The notes under the pieces: generated by a model
The model's input: the letters and a program-made list of their open reading frames with translations, nothing else
Databases searched by the model: none
Told to the model about the DNA's origin: nothing
NCBI GenBank assembly: GCA_016712465.1
Contig: JADJQZ010000001.1
Span: forward strand, 1,364,001-1,428,000
Length of the DNA stretch: 64,000 nucleotides
Direction: 5' to 3'
Source: Candidatus Obscuribacter sp.
GTDB taxonomy: Bacteria; Cyanobacteriota; Vampirovibrionia; Obscuribacterales; Obscuribacteraceae
In this document: positions 26,368-35,661 of the stretch, piece by piece
Layout of the letters: each line of letters begins with the position of its first letter
How positions within the stretch are numbered: position 1 is the stretch's first letter
Program-made: the position numbers and the translations under genes

Positions 26368-27885
26368 TTACTGGTGCTTGATTGGCTTCATGGTGGGGAA
26401 GGCAATCACATCGCGAATGGAAGCTGAATCGGTAAGCAGCATCACCAGCCGGTCTATGCCGATGCCGATGCCCATGGTGGGAGGCATGCCGTATTCCATA
26501 GCCATGATGAAGTCAAGATCGAGAGGCATGGCTTCTTCATTGCCGGCTGCTTTCTTTTTGGCTTGCTCTTCCAGGCGCTCTCTTTGATCTTGAGGATCGG
26601 AAAGCTCGCTGTAGCCGTTAGCCAGTTCCCGTCCGTAAACGAATAGTTCGAAGCGTTCCACTTCGCCTTCGTTGGTGCGGTGAATTTTCGTGAGGGGCGA
26701 AATTTCCACCGGATGATCCATGAGGAAGGTGGGTTCGATAAGAGTGTGCTCTACCTTGCTTTCGAAAATGGCGTTGATGATGTGACCGCGGCTGTCTTCA
26801 TTTTCCAGCTCCACTCCCAGCTTCAAAGCAGCGGCTTTGGCTTCTTCTAAAGTTTTGAGGGTGCTTACATCAAGACCGGTTACTTCCTTGATGGCATCGG
26901 CCATGCGCAGTCTGCGGAAAGGTTTGGCAAAAGAGATGTTTTTGCCCTGGTAAACCAGTTCCGCCGTACCGAGCAGTTTCTCTGCGATGTAGCGCAGCAT
27001 TTCTTCTGTGAAGTCCATGAGCTGGTTGTAGTCGCCATAAGCGCAATACATCTCAAGCATGGTGAACTCAGGGTTGTGCCTGGTGCTGATGCCTTCGTTT
27101 CTGAAGATGCGACCGATTTCGTAGACTCTTTCCATACCGCCGATGATCATGCGCTTCAAATGCAGTTCGGTGGCGATGCGCAGATAGAGATCGATGTCGA
27201 GAGCATTGTGGTGGGTGACGAAGGGGCGGGCGTCGGCGCCGCCGGCTTCTACCTGCAGGGTTGGTGTTTCCACTTCCAGATAGCCGTGATCATCGAGGAA
27301 ATTGCGCATATGCCTGATGGTCAGACTGCGTTTGCGCAGGGTGTCGCGTACCTCGGGGTTGGTGATCATGTCGACGTAGCGGTGACGATAGCGCGCCTCT
27401 ACATCGGTGAAACCTTCCCAACCATCAGGCAGGGGCAGAAGCGATTTACTCAAGATGACCAGGTTTTTGGCCCGCACTGAAAGTTCGCCGGCCGGGGTTC
27501 TTTTCATGGTGCCGGTGCAGCCCACGAAATCGCCTTTGTCAAGGAGCTTGAGCATGTTGAACTGCTCTTCCGGCAAGCTGTCTTTGTGGCAGAAAAGCTG
27601 AATTTTTCCGGAATCGTCGTGAATGTCGGTGAAGAGCCAGTTGTTGCGGCTATTCATGATGCGTCCGCAGACAGTTACTTGATCTTCATTTTCGCTGCCT
27701 TTGGGCATCTCTTTATAGATTTCGTGCAACTGAGAGGCCAGGTGACTGCGCTCAAACTTATAAGGGTAGGGATTGATGCCTAACTCTTTTAATTGACCAA
27801 GCTTCTTCAGTCGGTCGGCTTTGAGCTTGCTGACGTCCATTTCCTCTTGCTTAGGAGTTTCGGAGTTGCCAACCACCTTGGACAT
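26368..27885 (-). CDS. lysS: Lysyl-tRNA synthetase, class II
   Basis: Charges tRNA-Lys. 505 residues from ATG 27885, which has AGAGGT about nine bases upstream; a longer in-frame opening to 27975 adds a basic unconserved stretch. OB-fold anticodon domain first (VTVCGRIMNSRNNW), then the class II core with motif 2 FRNEGISTRHNPEFTMLEMY and motif 3 GIGIGIDRLVMLLT. ADARPFVTHHNALD is typical of LysS. Divergent from gyrA with a long leader between. Confidence 0.95.
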   Translation of the reverse strand: MSKVVGNSETPKQEEMDVSKLKADRLKKLGQLKELGINPYPYKFERSHLASQLHEIYKEMPKGSENEDQVTVCGRIMNSRNNWLFTDIHDDSGKIQLFCHKDSLPEEQFNMLKLLDKGDFVGCTGTMKRTPAGELSVRAKNLVILSKSLLPLPDGWEGFTDVEARYRHRYVDMITNPEVRDTLRKRSLTIRHMRNFLDDHGYLEVETPTLQVEAGGADARPFVTHHNALDIDLYLRIATELHLKRMIIGGMERVYEIGRIFRNEGISTRHNPEFTMLEMYCAYGDYNQLMDFTEEMLRYIAEKLLGTAELVYQGKNISFAKPFRRLRMADAIKEVTGLDVSTLKTLEEAKAAALKLGVELENEDSRGHIINAIFESKVEHTLIEPTFLMDHPVEISPLTKIHRTNEGEVERFELFVYGRELANGYSELSDPQDQRERLEEQAKKKAAGNEEAMPLDLDFIMAMEYGMPPTMGIGIGIDRLVMLLTDSASIRDVIAFPTMKPIKHQ

Positions 27886-28295
27886 TGAACTTGACCTCTT
27901 ATTTATAGATACGGAAGCTTTATATTGTAGTATCCGCAGTCGATTTATTCCGCGAGCCGGACTCTTAACATGCATTTTGTTACTGAAAGCGGCTTAAGGC
28001 GCCGCTTTCTCTCTGGTCCGTGGATGCCCTCCTGGCTTTGCTCGGGCGAGCAAGGTAGAAAGCCCGATGCCCTGCTTGAAAGGGCTGGCTGTGCCAACTC
28101 CAAGGGCTTTAGTGCTATACTAAACGGCGAGCACGAGCGAGCTCAGTTTACGGCACCGCCAGGAATACAGGCGCTTTTAGCTTGTATATCGGGTGGATAT
28201 CGGAGGCCTTTGCAGGGTTACTTATCTGCAAGCGTCCTGGTTATAGACCGTAGCTATTCAGGTAACGTCAGTCAAATTTATGGGGTGATTTCACT
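27886..28295. promoter_or_regulatory. Intergenic region between lysS and gyrA
   Basis: 410 bases hold the divergent control region. A 9-base stem GAAAGCGGC / GCCGCTTTC around TTAAGGC stands at 27985-28009. TATACT at 28116-28121 is a plausible -10 for gyrA; its -35 would be the weak TGCCAA region, giving a leader of about 170 bases. An open frame at 27970-28299 has no ribosome site and overlaps the gyrA start, so I do not call it. Confidence 0.3.
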
Positions 28296-30809
28296 GTGAC
28301 CCAGTCTGGAGGCGGCTCCACCGAGCGCATTATCTCCGTTGAACTACAAGCGGAGATGAAAAAGTCGTTTATCGACTACGCCATGTCCGTTATTGTCAGC
28401 CGCGCCATTCCCGATGTCAGGGATGGTTTGAAGCCGGTGCACCGCCGCATTATTTACGGCATGTATGAGCTGAATCTGGCTCCCAATGAAAAGTTTAAAA
28501 AATGTGCCAGGGTCGTGGGCGATGTCATGGGTAAATATCACCCCCATGGCGACTCAGCTATTTACGAAGCTCTGGTGAGATTGGCGCAGCCTAGTGCCAG
28601 CCGTTATGTATTGGTAAACGGTCATGGTAACTTCGGCGATCTCGATAACCCCGCCGCCGCCATGCGATATACCGAGGCCAAGTTGGCGCCTATTGCCATG
28701 GACACCCTGGCCGATATCGAAGCTGAAACCATCGATATGCGACCAAACTTCGACGGTTCCGCCAGCGAACCCTCGGTCTTGCCTTCGAGAGTACCGATTC
28801 TTCTTTTGAACGGCTCCTCCGGTATCGCCGTCGGTATGGCTACCAATATTCCGCCCCATAACCTCACCGAAGTCGTCAACGGCACCATCGCAAAAATAGA
28901 CAACCCTGAGCTGACTTCCAGAGAATTGATGCAGTGGATCAAAGGACCTGACTTCCCGTCGGGTGGCATCATCCTTGGTACCGAGGGCATTATCGAAGCT
29001 TACACCACCGGCCGCGGCTCAGTGCCCGTGCGTGGTCAAGCTACCATCGAGCAGATTCCCGGTTCCGGCGGCAGGCAGTCGCGCATGGGTATCGTGGTTA
29101 CTTCCTTGCCTTACATGGTTGGTCCCGAAGCTTTCACCAAGCGGGTGGCTGAACTTGTCAGAGATGAGAAGCTGACCGGCATTTCCGATGTCAACGACGA
29201 GACCGACCGTACCGGTCTGAGGGTGGTCATCGAACTGAAGCGCGACGCTCATCCGGAAGTAGTCCTCAATAATCTTTATAAGCACACTCAGTTGCAGGGA
29301 TCTTTCCCGGTCAATACCCTGGCTCTGGTCAAGGGTCGTCCTGCCACTCTGCAGCTTTCCGACATGCTGCAAGAGTTCATCGATCACCGTGTCGATGTGG
29401 TGACCAGACGCACTCGCTACCTCTTGCGCAAAGCGGAAGATCGCGCCCACATCCTCGAAGGCTTGCTCATTGCCATGAGCCACATCGATGAAGTGATCGC
29501 CACCATTCGTAAAGCCGACTCTACAGATGAAGCGAAAACCCAGCTTATCGAAAAGTTCAAACTTGACGATGTGCAGGCTCAGGCCATTCTCGAAATGCAG
29601 CTCCGTCGCCTGACCGGATTGGAAAGAGGCAAGGTTGAGAAAGAGCATGCCGAACTTCTGGTCAAGATTGCCGACTACAAAGAGATTCTGCAGGACAGGC
29701 AGCGGGTGCTCAATATCATCAAAGACGAACTGGTGGAAGTACGCGACACCTTCAAAGACTTGAACGGCAACAAAGATGCTCGTCGTACCCTCATTGAGGC
29801 CGGCGCCAACGACAATGAGCTGTCTGCCAAAGACCTCACTCCCAATGAGCCCATGGCCATCTTCATCACCAAGCAAGACTACATCAAGCGTATTTCCCTT
29901 GATACTTTCCGCCGTCAGCGTCGCAATACACGCGGCGTCACCGGCATGAAGACCCGCGATGAAGACGACCTGCAGCACTTCTTTGTGGCCAACATGCATG
30001 ACCGCCTGCTGGTCTTCACCAACCGTGGTCAGGTCTATTCATTGGAAGTTATGGACCTGCCGGAAGGCGGAAGATCGGCTAAGGGACTGGCTCTCGTTAA
30101 CCTCCTGCCGATATCCCAGGAAGAGACCGTCACCACCGTTATTCCTGTCTCCAGCTTTGATCCGGACAGCTACCTGATCATGCTCACACATCAGGCTTAC
30201 ATCAAGAAAGTGCAGATGTCCGACTTCGCCAACATAAGAAGAAACGGCATCATTGCCATTACCTTGAGTGACGGCGATCAGTTGGGTTGGGTCCGTCCTT
30301 CCAGCGGTAAGTCTGATGTCATCATCGGTACCAGCGAAGGCATGTGTATTCGCTACTCTGAAGACGAGCTTCGCCCGCTTGGCCGTTCGGCAAGGGGAGT
30401 GAGGGCCATTACTTTGAGAGAAGGCGACAAGATTGTCGGCTTCGATGCCATCGAACCTTCGGAGGGCAACTACATTCTGGTTGTCACCAACGATGGCTTC
30501 GGCAAGCGTGTTCGCATCGAAGAGTTCCGTCAACAGGGACGAGGCGGTATCGGACTGATAGGCACCAAGTTCAAGAATGCCCAGTCCAGATTAGCCAGCC
30601 TGCGTGTCGTCAAGCCTGGTGAAGAGATGATGATTGCCACCGCCAATGGTGTGGTGGTCAGACAGAACATCGACGATATTTCCACTCAGGGACGTATGGC
30701 GACCGGTGTACGCTTGCAGCAACTGGGTGAGGATGATTCGGTGGTCTCGGTGACACCTATTGTGGAACCCTCTCCGGATGCGGACCAGGGCGATAACGGC
30801 GCTGAATAA
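28296..30809 (+). CDS. gyrA: DNA gyrase subunit A
   Basis: 837 residues. Cleavage/religation subunit of gyrase. The active-site Tyr125 is in AMRYTEAKL; the quinolone-determining region HPHGDSAIYEALVRL has Ser87 and Glu91, i.e. no resistance change at the Ser83 equivalent. The C-terminal domain has QRRNTRGVTG, a GyrA-box-like motif, which makes GyrA likelier than ParC, together with six repeated beta-pinwheel blades. GTG 28296 has GGGGTGA upstream. The gyrB gene is not adjacent. Confidence 0.95.
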   Translation: MTQSGGGSTERIISVELQAEMKKSFIDYAMSVIVSRAIPDVRDGLKPVHRRIIYGMYELNLAPNEKFKKCARVVGDVMGKYHPHGDSAIYEALVRLAQPSASRYVLVNGHGNFGDLDNPAAAMRYTEAKLAPIAMDTLADIEAETIDMRPNFDGSASEPSVLPSRVPILLLNGSSGIAVGMATNIPPHNLTEVVNGTIAKIDNPELTSRELMQWIKGPDFPSGGIILGTEGIIEAYTTGRGSVPVRGQATIEQIPGSGGRQSRMGIVVTSLPYMVGPEAFTKRVAELVRDEKLTGISDVNDETDRTGLRVVIELKRDAHPEVVLNNLYKHTQLQGSFPVNTLALVKGRPATLQLSDMLQEFIDHRVDVVTRRTRYLLRKAEDRAHILEGLLIAMSHIDEVIATIRKADSTDEAKTQLIEKFKLDDVQAQAILEMQLRRLTGLERGKVEKEHAELLVKIADYKEILQDRQRVLNIIKDELVEVRDTFKDLNGNKDARRTLIEAGANDNELSAKDLTPNEPMAIFITKQDYIKRISLDTFRRQRRNTRGVTGMKTRDEDDLQHFFVANMHDRLLVFTNRGQVYSLEVMDLPEGGRSAKGLALVNLLPISQEETVTTVIPVSSFDPDSYLIMLTHQAYIKKVQMSDFANIRRNGIIAITLSDGDQLGWVRPSSGKSDVIIGTSEGMCIRYSEDELRPLGRSARGVRAITLREGDKIVGFDAIEPSEGNYILVVTNDGFGKRVRIEEFRQQGRGGIGLIGTKFKNAQSRLASLRVVKPGEEMMIATANGVVVRQNIDDISTQGRMATGVRLQQLGEDDSVVSVTPIVEPSPDADQGDNGAE

Positions 30810-30834
30810 GAGCGTCTTTGCCGCGCGATCAATT

Positions 30835-30868
30835 CAAAAGGCGTGACCTACTGAGGTCACGCCTTTTG
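30835..30868. terminator. Hairpin terminator after gyrA
   Basis: Perfect 15-base stem CAAAAGGCGTGACCT / AGGTCACGCCTTTTG around ACTG. The ends read T-rich in both directions, and it separates gyrA from a converging gene. Confidence 0.88.
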
Positions 30869-30898
30869 GCTAAAAGTACAAAGCCGGTTTCGGGGCAC

Positions 30899-31180
30899 TC
30901 AGGAGAGATGCTCGAGGCACTTATCTACTGATTGGCCTGTTTGTTTGCATTTGGAAATGCACCAGTTTATGGCCAGCTGTCTGGCCAGCGAAAGATTGCC
31001 GGCTGAGGTGGGTCTGCCGTTGAAAAACTTGCCGAGCAGATTTTCAAGTTCCCACTGATGGGCCTTGAGTGCAGGCGGCAGGCTGACCACGAAGGCACCA
31101 CTTTCGGACACTGAAAGAAGTTCGGCCGTACCGGTGGTCGGCATAACTGAATTTGAATATTGGCCCAGCATCGTACTCAT
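30899..31180 (-). CDS. Small protein of unknown function
   Basis: 93 residues from ATG 31180; a TTG at 31237 would extend it by 19 basic residues. No signal or membrane helix; a C-terminal part with three Cys (WCISKCKQTG and KCLEHL). No family recognised. No clear ribosome site, so it is tentative. Confidence 0.45.
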   Translation of the reverse strand: MSTMLGQYSNSVMPTTGTAELLSVSESGAFVVSLPPALKAHQWELENLLGKFFNGRPTSAGNLSLARQLAINWCISKCKQTGQSVDKCLEHLS

Positions 31181-31593
31181 GTGATTTCTCGTTCTTCGGC
31201 GTTTTTGGAAGGCAAGTACTAATAATTGAATTTGCAAGAGAACGTTATTTGAATGACTCTTTGCAAGTTCTTGGCAGTGTAAGTTGCTTTCTGAAACATA
31301 CCTAAACTATATACCGTTATCATAACGTTACGTCATGTTTTTTTACAACCCCGGTAATTCCCATATTAGGCTGATTTTGGCACTTGGAAATGGGAATATT
31401 CCCAGGCTTTCCCCTTGGCAGTTTTGTGGTTCGGCAAAGTTTCAACAAAGACCGACCTGATGATCCTCAGGGTCACCCGTGGTTTCAGCAAATTCACCCT
31501 TAAGGTTGACGGTACCGCGCCGCCGGTCCTGGGCATAAACAGTCATCAGGTGCTGGTTTTGGTTCCAAATTTTAAAATTTAAGAGGTCGGAAA
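31181..31593. promoter_or_regulatory. Intergenic region upstream of the LRV-repeat gene
   Basis: 413 bases. AT-rich run around 31300-31345 (ACTATATACC, then CGTTATCATAACG, a 13-base palindrome at 31315-31327) looks like a promoter/operator zone. A second palindrome is at 31391-31404. Minus-strand reading 31442-31575 gives a protein-like stretch without a start and may be a gene remnant. Confidence 0.35.
31391..31404. promoter_or_regulatory. 14-base palindrome TGGGAATATTCCCA
   Basis: Perfect inverted repeat 190 bases before the LRV-repeat gene, with a related AATTCCCATATT 37 bases upstream. Symmetry and length suit a dimeric repressor site. No regulator is identifiable for it. Confidence 0.4.
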
Positions 31594-32097
31594 ATGGTTG
31601 AGAATGAGTTTTCGCAAGGGAAGCCTGAGAACGAAGTTGGAAAGGAAGGTTCTTCAGTCCTGGAGATGCGGCATTCAGAGGATTCACACGTCAGAAGAAT
31701 AGTAGCCGGCAACCCGAACACACCACTTGCGGTGCTGACCCGACTGGCTGACGATTTGTCATACCATGTGCGCCGGGCTGTGGCTGAGAATCCTCGTAGC
31801 GGCGATGCTTTATTGATGTACCTGGCCTCGGACGGCAGTTCGGAGGTACGTATGGCTGTGGCCGAAAACCGCAATACCAATTTGCTTACTCTGCGGCAAC
31901 TAGCCGAGGATGGTTGTGACGACGTCCGCTACGGTATGGCCGAATGCCCCCATGTGCCGGCCGAGATTCTCTTGCGTCTGGCGGACGACGAAAATCCCTA
32001 TGTGCGTTTTCGCTCCATGAAAACCATGCAGCTACTTGGACTGCCCGGTAAACTCTGTCTCTTGACGGGGCGCCCTCTGCATCGGCTCTACGGTTGA
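31594..32097 (+). CDS. LRV (variant leucine-rich/HEAT-like) repeat protein
   Basis: 167 residues. About four 24-residue helical repeats of the LRV kind: VRRIVAGNPNTPLAVLTRLA, VRRAVAENPRSGDALL, VRMAVAENRNTNLLTLRQLA, VRYGMAECPHVPAEILLRLA. Such repeats form solenoids that bind proteins. No enzyme domain. AGAGG lies upstream of ATG 31594. Monocistronic; a terminator follows. Confidence 0.82.
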   Translation: MVENEFSQGKPENEVGKEGSSVLEMRHSEDSHVRRIVAGNPNTPLAVLTRLADDLSYHVRRAVAENPRSGDALLMYLASDGSSEVRMAVAENRNTNLLTLRQLAEDGCDDVRYGMAECPHVPAEILLRLADDENPYVRFRSMKTMQLLGLPGKLCLLTGRPLHRLYG

Positions 32098-32117
32098 AGC
32101 TCAGAGAGGCATGACAA

Positions 32118-32147
32118 AAAGCCGCCCCTCCTGACAGGGGCGGCTTT
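32118..32147. terminator. Terminator between LRV-repeat and OmpR-type genes
   Basis: 12-base stem AAAGCCGCCCCT / AGGGGCGGCTTT with loop CCTGAC. Convergent genes on both sides, so it may serve both. Confidence 0.8.
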
Positions 32148-32166
32148 CCTTTGGCAATTTGCCGTT

Positions 32167-32841
32167 TTAGCGGGAGGGCTCTTCTTCTCTCAGCACGTAG
32201 CCTTCACCACGCACGGTTTGAATGAGGCGCTTGGAGCTGGCATCTTCCAGTTTGGAGCGCAGGTAACGGATGTAGACTTCGATGACGTTTGATTCGCCGA
32301 TGAAGTCATAGCCCCATACTTTGTCGAAAATGAACTCGCGTGAAAGCACTTGCTCGGGATACTGCATGAACAGTCTGAGCAGGTCGAATTCTTTGGCTCT
32401 CAGATCAAGCTGACGCTCGCCTCTTTTGACGATACGGTTCAATTGGTCCATCCACAAGTCGGCATAAGTAAGAATGCCTTCCTGGGGCTTACGGCGCATC
32501 ACTGCGCGAATTCTGGCCAGGAGCTCTTCTGTGGCAAAGGGCTTGGTCAAGTAGTCGTCGGCACCGCTGTCGAGGCCGCTGACGCGGTCTTGCACGCCGT
32601 CTTTGGCGGTGAGCATGATCACCGGAACTTTAGACATGCCGCGCAGACGCTTACAAACTTCAATGCCGTCCAGTCCTGGGAGCATCACGTCGAGGAGAAC
32701 AAGGTCAGGTTGGTCTTTCTTGAAAAGGTCGAGACCTTGATTACCATCGTGAGCCACGGATACTTGATAGCCTTCATAACCCAGCTCTAGCTCGATGAGA
32801 CGAGCGATGTTTACGTCGTCTTCAATGATCAGGATTTTCAA
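32167..32841 (-). CDS. OmpR-family response regulator
   Basis: 224 residues. Receiver domain with acidic pocket Asp8/Asp9, phospho-acceptor Asp51 in LLDVMLPG, Thr78 and Lys100; then a winged-helix DNA-binding domain ending VRGEGYVL. TTG 32841 is the start: GAGG lies about nine bases upstream and the receiver fold begins there; a longer frame to 32970 would add 43 unconserved residues. No adjacent kinase; the histidine kinase at 7347-9128 is a possible but unproven partner. Confidence 0.92.
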   Translation of the reverse strand: MKILIIEDDVNIARLIELELGYEGYQVSVAHDGNQGLDLFKKDQPDLVLLDVMLPGLDGIEVCKRLRGMSKVPVIMLTAKDGVQDRVSGLDSGADDYLTKPFATEELLARIRAVMRRKPQEGILTYADLWMDQLNRIVKRGERQLDLRAKEFDLLRLFMQYPEQVLSREFIFDKVWGYDFIGESNVIEVYIRYLRSKLEDASSKRLIQTVRGEGYVLREEEPSR

Positions 32842-32930
32842 CGGACATACCTCACATGCACTTACCACGGTTAATATTAACCCCCGTTCAATATGGCATG
32901 ATCTAATCTTTTTGTCCAACCTTCTTAAAT

Positions 32931-34871
32931 TTGTTACAGGAAGAGCCGAAAGCCAAGCTGGGTCGGGCATTGACTCAGTTAATCTTTACTAGAAGCAGCG
33001 AGAATTTCCCTGTGGGAAAGTCAAAAAAGAAAAGCCGCAAATCAAGTGCCCCTGGCAACCAGGGGGAATTAAAGGGGGATGCTGCCGGGCAGGAACCTAT
33101 ATTCCTGGATTTGGAGGCAACTGGTAAGGGAGAGGGCTTGCTTTTTCCGTTTAATGAGAAGGCACTTGCTCAACTTGCCCGGGGTACGGCCGTGGTCATC
33201 GCTACCTGCCTGGCCCTGCCTGACGCCATCGCTCTCATTCCTAACGCTACATCGCCGGTCTCCTGGGCCATACGAGTTATAGGCGTGTGGACCATTGCTT
33301 CCGTGGCCTGGTTTGTGGGCTTCCTCTTTCTCACGGGCATTTTCAAACTGATCTCGGGCGGCGTTTTGCTCACCAGCAAGGGTTTGAAACTGTCGCGCTT
33401 CGACAGGCTCATTCCCTACGGCTGCATCCACAGCGTTTTGCTTGAGCCCAACCATCTCTTCACCCGTCTCTTCTCCCTGCCCGACACGGCCAGAAGGCTG
33501 ACCATACTTTTCGATCTTGGTTTCGGCGGCAAACTTGTGAAGAGCTTCCTCTTTCCCAATTTTGTTCCTTCCTTCTTCTTCTCGAAAGCTACATTCGATG
33601 CTTTGGTTCTTCACCTGCTTGCGCGCACCGGGCTTAAATTGCCGACCCTGGAGATGAAAGAGCAACTTGAGCAGCCGCTGCCGCCTGATCTGGCCTTTTG
33701 TTCCATAGAAAAGGACAAACTGCCGGCGGTGGCGACCACGTTTCGTTTCCTCAAAAGCCAGCGAAATCTTGTCACTATCATCATTGCCATTTCTCTGGTT
33801 TCTTTTCTGGGGCGCAAGGCCGTGGTCAATTTTGCCTACAATTCCGGCAACCGGGCATACAGCCAGGCTCGTTTCGACTCGGCCAAACAATACTATGATC
33901 TGGCCGTCAAGGTCGATCCTACTTTTGCTGTGGCCTGGAATGCCCTTGGTCAGACTCAGTTTCGTTTATCCGAGCGCAATCTGACGGATTTCAAAAATGC
34001 GGAAGGTTGTTGGAGAACGGCCATTTTGTGCAAACTCGATTATGTGGAGCCGCGTCTCAATCTGGCTCGTTTAGCCCTTGTGGGGCGAGATTTTCGCGAA
34101 GCGAGGCGGCTTGTTGTGCATGCCGAGAAGCTGGCTCCCCAGGACAACCTGGCACCACTGATGGAGGCAGAGATCGAACTGAGGCAGGGACGTTTGGCAG
34201 AGTGCCTGAACGTACTCTCGAGAGTGAAGGGTAAGCTTTCAGGCGATCAGGAGCTTTTGTCCCATTGTCTGCGGGCCCAGGCTTTGCTCTTCGACGGTAA
34301 GACGAAGGAGGCTCTCAACGAAGTTTCTGCTTATAGCTTGAATCCGACAACATACAGCCATGGTGAGAATGTAACTTTACTGCTGAGCACCCGGGCCCTC
34401 ATTGAAGTGCGGCAAGAGCATTTTGCGGAAGCGCTGCCCCTGGCAAGGCTCTCCGTACAGCGTCAACCCAATAACGCCGATATTTTGCTGGCCGCTGCTT
34501 CCGTTTATATTGATGCGGCGGCGGAAACTGCCTCTCAGCGCCTTGAGCATCTGCGGCAAGGACAGGTCCTTATAGAGCGTGCCGCGGCCAAGGCCTCAAA
34601 CAATCCCTGGCTCTACCTGGAAAAAGGGCGCTTGTTGTTTTTACTGGGCAAGCCGGGGGAGGCCGGGGCCAGTCTGAGGCAAGTGCTCTCCGTTGCCGAT
34701 GCCAGCCAGGATGTAACTGCGCTCAAGACCCTTGCCCATTTTGTTGCCTCTGTTGCGTCCGGAAAAGAGGCGCAGTCTCTGACCGAACTGAAGGACTCGG
34801 CTCTGAGCCGGGCGGCGCAACTGGAGTCGGTCAAGTACGAGCGAAACTTTTCCATTTTGCCCAGCAGTTGA
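32931..34871 (+). CDS. Membrane protein with TPR repeats
   Basis: 646 residues. A Lys-rich N-terminus, two membrane segments (about 84-105 and 113-140), a soluble PH-like stretch, a third segment (about 277-297), then a long TPR region to the end. It resembles assembly or scaffold proteins; no enzyme motif. TTG 32931 lies in the divergent promoter region of the response regulator and has no ribosome site; GTG 33012 is equally likely and would shorten it by 27 residues. Confidence 0.78.
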   Translation: MLQEEPKAKLGRALTQLIFTRSSENFPVGKSKKKSRKSSAPGNQGELKGDAAGQEPIFLDLEATGKGEGLLFPFNEKALAQLARGTAVVIATCLALPDAIALIPNATSPVSWAIRVIGVWTIASVAWFVGFLFLTGIFKLISGGVLLTSKGLKLSRFDRLIPYGCIHSVLLEPNHLFTRLFSLPDTARRLTILFDLGFGGKLVKSFLFPNFVPSFFFSKATFDALVLHLLARTGLKLPTLEMKEQLEQPLPPDLAFCSIEKDKLPAVATTFRFLKSQRNLVTIIIAISLVSFLGRKAVVNFAYNSGNRAYSQARFDSAKQYYDLAVKVDPTFAVAWNALGQTQFRLSERNLTDFKNAEGCWRTAILCKLDYVEPRLNLARLALVGRDFREARRLVVHAEKLAPQDNLAPLMEAEIELRQGRLAECLNVLSRVKGKLSGDQELLSHCLRAQALLFDGKTKEALNEVSAYSLNPTTYSHGENVTLLLSTRALIEVRQEHFAEALPLARLSVQRQPNNADILLAAASVYIDAAAETASQRLEHLRQGQVLIERAAAKASNNPWLYLEKGRLLFLLGKPGEAGASLRQVLSVADASQDVTALKTLAHFVASVASGKEAQSLTELKDSALSRAAQLESVKYERNFSILPSS

Positions 34872-34983
34872 GGGAGTGTTTCTCGATTCTGTACTAGCAA
34901 CCTTGAGCTGTTTACGTTCACAGCATTTTCACAGTGCTTACCTTAAGGTGCTGAGGATTCCCTGCCGAGAAGGTAAATAAGGA

Positions 34984-35646
34984 ATGGCCATAATCGATGT
35001 TGCCTGTAAGGAAGCTCAAGACTCTGCCTGTGCAAAGGATGCCGTGCTTCCATTTGTGGATAGCATTGACGGCAAGCCGGGACAGGCGGTGGACCGCTCT
35101 GTCTCAGGGCGGCTGAGTGGCTTCAGTTCTGTGGCGGAGATGCTGGAGGGGTTCAAACTTTATGGGGAAGAGCAAAAGCAAGTGGGTAAGGTGGAACATG
35201 ACGTTAAGCTACAAGACTGCCCCTCTGAACATCCGGCTGATGTGAAAAGGTATCTGGAAGCACATGGGCTGCCCGCTACAAATGATGGTGGCGGCAGGGA
35301 CGAGTTCCTCAAAGGCGTGGCCAGAAATACGGTTGTGGAAAGTATGAAGCAGAACGGCAGCCTGGCTGCCGATGCCAGACCGACCGATGCTGAGCTTGGC
35401 AAAGCCATAATTGACAGCACCTTTGCCGAAACCGTTCGTCAAATCGGTCTTGATAGACTAGCGGCCCAGCTTGGTGTGGAAGGAAAACCACTGCCGGAAG
35501 TGAAGGCGGCCATGAGCAGGGCTATATACAGGCAGTCGGAAGCACAGCTACCTGGCTCAAGCGTCAGTGATGAGGCGGGGCTGGCCCGCAACGTGCAGGA
35601 GCTTGGTCTGAGAAATTTGAAAAGCGGCATGGGTCTAAGCGGCTGA
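34984..35646 (+). CDS. Soluble protein of unknown function
   Basis: 220 residues, polar and mostly helical, with no signal or membrane segment. No family recognised. GAAGGT and AAGGA precede ATG 34984. It follows the membrane-TPR gene by 112 bases and converges on the MscS gene. Confidence 0.6.
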   Translation: MAIIDVACKEAQDSACAKDAVLPFVDSIDGKPGQAVDRSVSGRLSGFSSVAEMLEGFKLYGEEQKQVGKVEHDVKLQDCPSEHPADVKRYLEAHGLPATNDGGGRDEFLKGVARNTVVESMKQNGSLAADARPTDAELGKAIIDSTFAETVRQIGLDRLAAQLGVEGKPLPEVKAAMSRAIYRQSEAQLPGSSVSDEAGLARNVQELGLRNLKSGMGLSG

Positions 35647-35661
35647 TGAAAGCGAGCGGCC

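Noticed and set aside
27970..28299. 109-residue frame before gyrA
   Set aside because: No ribosome site; it overlaps the gyrA start and covers hairpin and promoter-like sequence.
28296..30809. Considered topoisomerase IV subunit A (ParC) instead of GyrA
   Set aside because: A GyrA-box-like QRRNTRG motif and full six-blade C-terminal domain favour GyrA.
31442..31687. Minus-strand frame before the LRV gene
   Set aside because: It runs into the LRV gene in antisense; only the stretch at 31442-31575 looks protein-like and it has no start. Kept as a possible remnant only.
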